In this document: one piece after another, positions 56,926-64,000 of the stretch
Numbering within the stretch: the stretch's first letter is position 1
Layout of the letters: each line of letters begins with the position of its first letter
Assembly (NCBI GenBank): GCA_026874595.1
Contig: CM049321.1
Coordinates: 18,816,979 to 18,880,978, forward strand
Reading direction: 5' to 3'
Source of the DNA: Sipunculus nudus
Taxonomy: Eukaryota > Annelida > Sipuncula > Golfingiida > Sipunculidae
Length of the DNA stretch: 64,000 nucleotides
Made by a program: the position numbers and the translations under genes
Notes under the pieces: model-generated
What the model was told of the DNA's origin: nothing
Database searches by the model: none
The model's input: the letters and a program-made list of their open reading frames with translations, nothing else

Positions 56926-57466
56926 TTAACACCGTACACGCACAGGCGCCCCTCGTCGTAAAACCGGGTCTCCGTTCTCGAAGTAACACAGGTAAAAGAA
57001 TCCGTTGTCGAATATTTTAAGCCCACGACAATATACAGTTCCAACGGGTCAGCGTATCAATTTTTCAGGTCTGTTTTCTATGGCCCCATCACGGCAGATA
57101 AACATCAACTTATTACAATTCCGTCTGTAAACGGAACATGCATGTCCGTTAGCGAAATGTTATTGATGTAGGTTGCCCACAGCCTCTAACATATCATACA
57201 TCTGGAATCGTCCCTGCGCTGAACATTTCATAGGCATCTTTGGAGATTCATGCTAGACAGACAATCTCTCGGATATCAACATCAGGCGCCTTGCCCCAGA
57301 AATTTCTATCTTTGCTTTCCTCTTTCCAGCTTATACATCGATGCTGATGACACGCTTTCTGACCGTCCTTAGACCATCGTTCGATCGCATGAATACAACA
57401 AACTGAACACGCCTCCAGAGACAAACGTATGAAAAATATATGATGTATGTAGCTGTTCTCCCTTTT
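56926..57466 (-). pseudogene. Cysteine-rich coding relic, unit 8
   Basis: Copy of the unit 1 relic with the same lesions. It has private substitutions near 57438 and 57451. Confidence 0.35.
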
Positions 57467-57627
57467 CTATGATATGAAACCCATGTTTATACCCTGTAAC
57501 AGGAATTCCTTGTCCTCGTCCCCTTCTAGCTCAGTAGCCCATAACTCGGGTGTTTTGAAAGAGAATTACTAAAGTGTGGGCTATCAAGTCGGCTTTTATC
57601 TTGGCAAAGACAGCTGGTTGGTAATCC

Positions 57628-58787
57628 CTATGCCGAGGGGTCCTCTGACCCCTGTGGGTGAAGTGACCTAGGTTGGGGTTTTCCACACCCTTTGACTGAG
57701 CATATGTGGGCATATTTACAATTAGAATTAAACCTGCATGATCCCTTATTAAAGGAGATACAAATCTCCCTCCCTGATAGATCAACTTGTCTCTTATACT
57801 GACCCGACTCTATGCAATTTATTGTTTGTCCTGATTCTTAAAGCCCATGTTAATTACTGGTGCTTTAGGTTGTAACCAAAATTTACTTAAGGTTGGAATT
57901 TGTAAACCCCATTGACACTGCAATTTTGCCTGCTCTTTTCGATATAAATCATCGAACATGACCACATCGGCCCATCTGTACTGCTGGGCTAAATCAGTAA
58001 CTTGGATAAGGTAGGCCAAATATTCTGGAATATTAGCGAGACCCACCTTACCCTGTCTCATTAAGGTATCAAGAATTCTGAGAGCCGATCAAAACCATAG
58101 CTCTTTTGAGATCGACTCAAGTTTAGGTTCCTTTTTTTTTAATTTAAAATATAAATCCACCCCCACCCCACCCCCCCCCCCCCCCGCTACCTGGGAGACT
58201 AGCTCCTCAACATCAATGTTATGCATACTACCTATCACAGGTCTAGCAAAGTCAATGATCTTTAGATAAGGAATGTCCGTTACGGGTCTCAAATACATCG
58301 ATGTTGAATCACACTGCAGTACCGTAGTTAGGGTTCCCCTACCCTGTGTTGCTTGGCCTTGGTGTACCAGGGGCGGTTGATCTAGCCTTTCTTGGGCCTG
58401 GAGAAGCGCCATGTTATGCCATGCTCGGGCTTCATCATCTTGTCTACGAGGATGTGGTACAGTTGTTGTTGACTCGTCCCACAGGGAGCCAAGGATTTCA
58501 TCAACCGTTGACTGCAGAATGCCGATTTCTTGTGTCGTTTTATTTTGAGCCGTCATACAGACGGACGGACGACAGCTGGGCTGCTCTACGCCGCCATTTT
58601 GGATGCCTCCTCTCGTACAGTTTAGACGTTTTACGGCAAGTCGTAAAGCCAGTGATTGTGCTAATGGTAAAACCGGTATCGTTTTTAACACGTCCTCATC
58701 CAGCATCTGGAATTATTCTATCGACGTAAATCCGTGATGTGCTAAAACTGTGAGAGTTTCTTGTGTCAAATTGTTCTTAATGCCCAT
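57628..58787 (-). pseudogene. Degraded gag-like mobile-element protein, unit 8
   Basis: Same architecture. The C tract at 58160-58185 is expanded to 26 bases with two A interruptions and stays in phase. A nine-base T-run (eight elsewhere) shifts the frame so that it reads EPKLESISKELWF before a TGA. This is the frame that continues, past the TGA, into the IPEYLAY block, so it reveals the likely ancestral reading frame. Confidence 0.55.
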
Positions 58788-61286
58788 TGCTGGACAGCAA
58801 AATCAAATGGTGTGTCCACCACCGCCTGTTTCTCCTACCCAGAGTCCTCTGTTGAGCCCATTAGGAATTAAAGTGTACCTCGCCGCTGCAAACGCAGGTC
58901 GATTTTGTTGACTTGTCAGCGTATCAAACGTATCGCTGTAGGTACAATGCGAACTTCCAATGATTCAGTATAGCTTATGGGCACCACAAACAAGCCCAGC
59001 GTAATTATGTCTATTAAGGATTTGAGTAGGCCTACATACCTCGCCATTGCGTTACTATAACGTTGCAAAGAGTCGACTGTGTTGACATATAACTATAAGA
59101 CAGTTGTAAAAGGTATAAAAACGCCAGTGTTTGTTATGTCGTTAATGTGTGGCTTTTTACCTTGTGGGCACAACAACAAGACGCCTGTATCTCCTTGGAG
59201 TAAAGAGTTCGCTAGCCTCGAAAGCCAAGAAAAAATGCGTGTCCTTTGTGGTCTTTTAAACGTTAAGTAGCCCTTAACAACCAAGCAGGGTTGGCCTAAC
59301 GCCGGTTGGCTGTGGCCACACGTGACCACAGCCGAGCGACCTCATTAGCTGCTCCTAAAATTCAAGTCACTTTTGTGGACTGCTCACTTTAAAATATAAC
59401 GGCCCAGCAATCAAATGACAATAAAATTGTATATATTCTTACCTGCGATCTTTGGATGACCCCTTACGGACACTCCGTATTTTAACATTATAAATAGAAT
59501 AATTACTGGCATTTCGAACTATAACTCTCCGACAGGACTCTTTCTAAGCCAGCTGGATCATAAAACGCAGAAACATTAAAATAATATATTATCTTAAAAT
59601 ATAAGCCAAACTAAACCATCTTTGAATGACACATTAATTATATGATACAATTACAGTTCCAATTAGTTTAGATAATCATTAATTTCAGTTGAGCATAATT
59701 GATATAATTTGTTGTAGAATACAAATTTTACTAATGGTCTGAATAATAACAGCAGAGGCAAAATGTAGGGAAGTTATTTATTTAATTATATGATTAAATA
59801 GATGATATTTGACTTGAAATGTTATGACAATTCCATGTGTACTTAGTGTCAAAGCAATGTCATCGTGTGGGTAAAAGTTTATTTAGACTTCTATGATTCG
59901 GAGTTTATTGATGGAGCTTACAATAACAAACATGTTTGGGTTTCGGTGTACACAAGGCCTTGTAAAGCAAATGGGTATAACATCTGGTATTATTTTGCTA
60001 CCTTCTCCAAAATGAATATGAACCACGCTAATGACATTGTTCCCTGTGGACTCTGGTTAATATCATATGAAAAGATAGTTGACGGGAAACCACACTTAAA
60101 TAACCACTTATTAATTTTGTGTCAAAATTGTTTGACAACGGAACGGTGTCTTTTCAAGGGTTCGTTACGGATGCTTTGGCTGTTTCCTGGGTTATCATTG
60201 CAAGAGAAATCAACATGCGCAACTGTTATATAACTTAATAAGATACTGACAACAACAAAAATATTTGTAAACAATTTATTTGGAATGAAAAATTAAGGAC
60301 AAGAGTTAAACTTAATAATAAATTTAATTTAATTGGAGGAAAATGTTTCCTTGACATTTGATTACAAAATAGGGAAGTGATAACGGTATAGAGAACAATG
60401 GACTTAGATACACACCTAATTTTTTTTTCTCCATGAAAAGTGATTTGTTTTATCATTTGCAAATTACAGGGCACTTCATCCATAAACTTAACTTCCTTGA
60501 TGGCGTATTAACTATACATTTGTACAAATTATAATGATGGCGCAATAAGAGAATTATATTTTAAAGATGCCGTATTCTTAAATGCGATTTAGCTAAATGT
60601 AGGCAAAGTGCTGTCTCTTTGACAACCATATGGACATAGGTATGTTTGCTTAGCCTTAAAGAAAAAAAGGACAGAAATAAACCAGTGATATACCTTAATC
60701 GATGGTCAACCATTAACCACGAGTGAGACCGAGCCAAAATTCACTGTTGCATTTCCTGAACACAAAGGCATTTTTCTATTTCTTCGTTGACAGTTGTGGC
60801 CTAAGACATGCCCATAACCTTACATAACCATACCTTTGTTTGAAACCAATCACATTTATCGAAAATATCTTTAGACAAATTATCCCCCCAGACTGATCAT
60901 GCGTACTTTATCCGTGGTGCGAGCATGCTGTGCATTTTAAATTACGCAAGCAAAGCATTTTTATTCAATGCATTAAAATCCAGAATGGTTGTGTCTCTAC
61001 TTATCTGTATTTTAATTGTTCAATGAATTTCACGTTATCGTATACTGATTAAATTTGGTACGCGAACCCTAACGTATAATGCATTTCGTGTTAATTGCGT
61101 CATTGCTAAAATGTGATTTTGCTTAAATGCGCTACTGCCTACCATTTTTTCTGGCAAACAAAGCCATTCAGTACGACGTTTTATTCAATGCTGTTTTCTT
61201 TTATTCCTTTTAAGCGGAAGACTTGTGGCCCGGGCTTTGTAACGGATAATACTCCACTCATTTTCTGTAATACGTGACCAGAGCAT

Positions 61287-61295
61287 TTATATATA

Positions 61296-61358
<63 letters not shown>
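61287..61358. repeat. (TA)n microsatellite, unit 8, with one TTT interruption
   Basis: Run of about 72 bp. Its first interruption is at the same place as in unit 1, which supports common descent of these two right ends. Confidence 0.9.
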
Positions 61359-61360
<2 letters not shown>

Positions 61361-61396
61361 CTGTATTTATATGCAATAAAAATCAATAATCCATAA

Positions 61397-64000
61397 GTAG
61401 CCTCATGCTGACCCTCGTGATAAATATTAGAAATGGTAACCTGTTAATAAAGGTGACGCTTGGTTAAACAGGAGAGGTGTTAACCCTCTGTTATAGTTAA
61501 TAAATGACTCTTCTACCGTACGTTGGCCATTGACCCATTTTCATGTTGAATGATTGGTCAATATTGAGCCTAACCAGGCCGATACCAGACCATATTCTTT
61601 TAAAAAATAACTAACTTTCTCTTTATTTTGAAATGGGAGAAATCTGTTTTACCGCAGACGAAATGTAAAGGCATTCACGAATGGTACATTTTTTAAACCA
61701 ATACGCCAGCTTCTAAAATTATTTAGAAAAAAAAATATTAGATGCATGTAAGCTCCGCTTTGTTGTTACAATGAATGACAGCAGAAATGGCAAAGCCCAG
61801 AATGCTACACAAATAATGTACCTGGTGTAAAAGAAAAGTAATGCTTAATAGTAGTACCTTGGTGTAAATCACAGTTTGCTCTCTAAGAAAGATACAAGAG
61901 AACCTGCAAATACATCATGTGGAATGCACCCCTTCTCCTGTAGTATATAGATCCAAAGGCAAGTTGTACAGCAACAAGGTGATAACAGTCAGAGATATTT
62001 GGAAATGTATGTGTTTCACTATGATACATTTGTTTGTGATATGCAGCTGATAGGTATTTTACTCGGTTGTCGTGTTTGCCTTTGCTTGATATTTTTCTAT
62101 ATCTGACTGATATACTCATCGAAGAAACGTGTTTTCATGCTTAACCTTTTATTGAGGGACACACATGAATTTTTACCAGGTATTAAAAATTAGAGTTCCC
62201 TTTTAACATTAAACGAAACGCTCCAAAATAATAACGATGCACGTATCGCATATCTCCCTAGAAATTTTTGAACAACACCGCCCTACTAGCGACCAATAGA
62301 ATCAGTATCCCATATTAATGTTTAAAATTTATGAAACCTATGGCTCGTTTACTGCAACATTAATTATTTCATCAGATTCATATGATTTTTCCTGTGATCT
62401 AGAATGAATATTTACATTCAAAATAGAAAAAAAATCATAAAAAATATATTTGCCATATGTCAGGGGAATATTGTTTTGAATTATTTGGTATAATGAAAAG
62501 CAAGCGTTATAATAACATTCGATCGCAAATACGAATATTATGTCATTGACAAACTCTAATTATTGTAATAATTTAAGTTCAGGATACCTTTAATCTGTTT
62601 AAGCATTATTTCTTAAAAATGAAATTTGCCATTCCGGCAAACGGGAGATTCGTTTGGTTTCCACTGGCACTTGGGGAATGCTAACGATCTTATTGTGCCA
62701 CCAACTGGTTGACTGTAGTTTCCTTTAGCCTAACTTAATTTTTCCTTTTGCCACTTATATCTTTTGTTAAAAATGTAATTTGCTTAATAAGAAAGTAAAG
62801 CATGGAGACCGCAACAGATATCATTCGAAACATTGCACACATATCTCATCAGAATACTCTAATATCTAGCATGATTTGGATGGGTTCAAGTACTGACAAT
62901 ATAAATAGCATATAGGTTCTTTTCCTGGACACAAATGTAACACGCCTTGATAAAGCATAATAAAATAAATTGCATCTAAACCATGCTTTATAGGTCCGAA
63001 GCATGATCAGTATCTACATCTTCTACTTAAGTATGATTTGATGGAAGTCAAAAGTCACAACAGATGAATGATTCAGTCTTAAAAATGTTTAATATCAGTA
63101 GTAAACCAGAAAGACAAATTTTGAACGAAAAAGAACACAACTAAAGCTTTTTAATGTTGGTAGGTGCAAAGTAATCAATGTACTATATCTGACTATCGGG
63201 GGTTCGCTTCCGTAGGGAAAGATATCAATTATTATTACAATATTTTACTTAAAAAATAACTGTATCAATGGACAAAATAGACAAATATGTAACCGTTTGA
63301 AATCTATCATTACTACAAAAATTTACAAAATTGTAATCAATTACGATTACAAAAAAAAATCGTTTGTAATTAATCAAGATTACGGAAAACGATTTCCCAA
63401 TGACTGGATGTAATCTTTCGTGCTTGCGCGGAGAAGAAAGCGTTTTACAATTCGACTCCCCAGGTCCCACTATAATTACACGAAACAATTCATTGGGACT
63501 ATTATCTGACCATTAATCGCAAATATTCTTTCCAGGAATAGTAATAATTATACATACAAATATGTATGATACGATACCTTCCTGACCGTTTCGTGACAAT
63601 GCTACCACTGTATCATTGTCACATCCTCAAAAAAAATGGATATTCCAGATTCGTATAACGAGACCAAACTGGCTGAAGCTCTCACATACACACAAAAATG
63701 AGAAAGACGAGTGTAAAAAAATAAGTATGTATTCAAGGAAATCTTACAATTATCTAGGGAGTCGTTTTACTCTCAAGGCAGAATAACAATATCCCATGAA
63801 TCCGTATTAATGCAATACACAAACAGAGTCCACACACTGCACAGTTAAAAGAAGTTCGCATGGTCCCTAGCCTACTGGTCACATGACCGTCACGCAAGAG
63901 GTCACTCTGTTTAACACCGTACACGCACAGGCGCCCCTCGTCGTAAAACCGGGTCTCCGTTCTCGAAGTAACACAGGTAAAAGAATCCGTTGTCGAATAT
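61397..64000 (+). repeat. Tandem unit 9, partial and internally deleted
   Basis: The copy is truncated by the window end. Relative to unit 8 it lacks 712 bp (equivalent to 54379-55090), with the junction at 62074/62075. It also lacks 6 bp near 61746. Otherwise it is colinear and near identical, so the array evidently continues past 64000. Confidence 0.95.
63911..64000 (-). pseudogene. Cysteine-rich coding relic, unit 9, cut by window end
   Basis: Only the 3' end of the relic is inside the window. It matches the other copies and ends at the same TAA. Confidence 0.3.

Larger units (their letters stand above)
53695..61396 (+). repeat. Tandem unit 8 (7702 bp)
   Basis: Complete copy and the longest. 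Its right end matches unit 1 (interrupted TA tract, 'tgctaaaatg', 'ctgtaatacgtgacc'). The C tract is expanded to 26 bases with two A interruptions, and the neighbouring T-run has nine Ts instead of eight. The extra T shifts the gag-like relic back into what looks like its ancestral frame for a short stretch. Confidence 0.96.
1..64000 (+). repeat. Macrosatellite-like tandem array, about 7.67-kb unit, 8 full copies plus 1 partial
   Basis: The string gtagcct(c/g)atgctgaccc recurs at 1, 7699, 15374, 23036, 30713, 38379, 46046, 53695 and 61397, always in the same orientation and with colinear sequence between. Copies differ only by scattered substitutions, homopolymer and (TA)n length changes and a few short indels. 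Copy 9 also has one large deletion. Because copies carry distinct variants, some shared by non-adjacent copies, this looks like a genuine genomic array and not one molecule read repeatedly. The unit is longer than well-known human macrosatellites such as D4Z4 (about 3.3 kb) or RS447 (about 4.7 kb). Neither array boundary is in the window. An assembly artefact or a concatemer of an extrachromosomal circle cannot be excluded from sequence alone. Confidence 0.97.

Noticed and set aside
1-64000. rDNA, histone cluster or CRISPR array as explanation of the periodicity
   Set aside because: No rRNA, 5S or histone sequence was recognised in the unit, and the period and repeat content do not fit a CRISPR array.
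1-64000. Bacterial plasmid or phage concatemer
   Set aside because: There are no replication, mobilisation or phage proteins and no gene-dense layout. Many open frames start only at non-ATG codons, and the recognisable relic is of eukaryotic mobile-element type.

Overview
The window is one uninterrupted head-to-tail tandem array. A unit of about 7.67 kb occurs eight times in full (1-7698, 7699-15373, 15374-23035, 23036-30712, 30713-38378, 38379-46045, 46046-53694, 53695-61396). A ninth copy is cut off by the window end (61397-64000). Unit lengths run from 7649 to 7702 bp. By eye the copies look about 99% identical (not computed). Both window edges lie inside the array, so neither flank is visible and the total copy number is unknown. 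I set the unit phase by the first base of the window; it is arbitrary.

The sequence suggests a eukaryotic nuclear genome, most likely an invertebrate animal. It is AT-rich, has no dense gene packing, and no operon, rRNA or tRNA gene was found. The one recognisable coding relic looks like the gag-like first protein of mobile elements that are abundant in molluscs, cnidarians and similar animals. A bivalve or other marine invertebrate is a reasonable guess, but the species cannot be named from this sequence.

Each unit has the same layout (unit 1 coordinates). Positions 1-2520 are AT-rich and without a believable gene. About 2521-2960 is a cluster of short inverted repeats. Positions 3234-3774 (minus strand) hold a cysteine-rich coding relic broken by stops and a frameshift. 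Positions 3936-5085 (minus) hold the gag-like pseudogene: an N-terminal helical domain, a conserved middle, a C-rich (G-rich on the coding strand) length-variable tract, a conserved C-terminal helical block and a CCCH zinc finger. Positions 5086-5640 are the GC-richer region upstream of that pseudogene and end in a hairpin with a CACGTG core. Positions 5641-7583 are AT-rich again, and the unit closes with a pure (TA)n tract and a short unique tail. No reverse transcriptase, integrase, tyrosine recombinase or transposase could be read in the unit.

The same gene-breaking lesions occur in every copy, so the protein relics were dead before the unit was amplified. What is maintained is the long DNA unit, as in a macrosatellite. 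Variants shared between non-adjacent copies show that units exchange sequence or were duplicated in blocks: copy 3 resembles copy 5, copy 6 resembles copy 7, and copies 1 and 8 share a right end. Copy 9 carries a 712-bp internal deletion. No intact protein-coding gene can be supported in this window.
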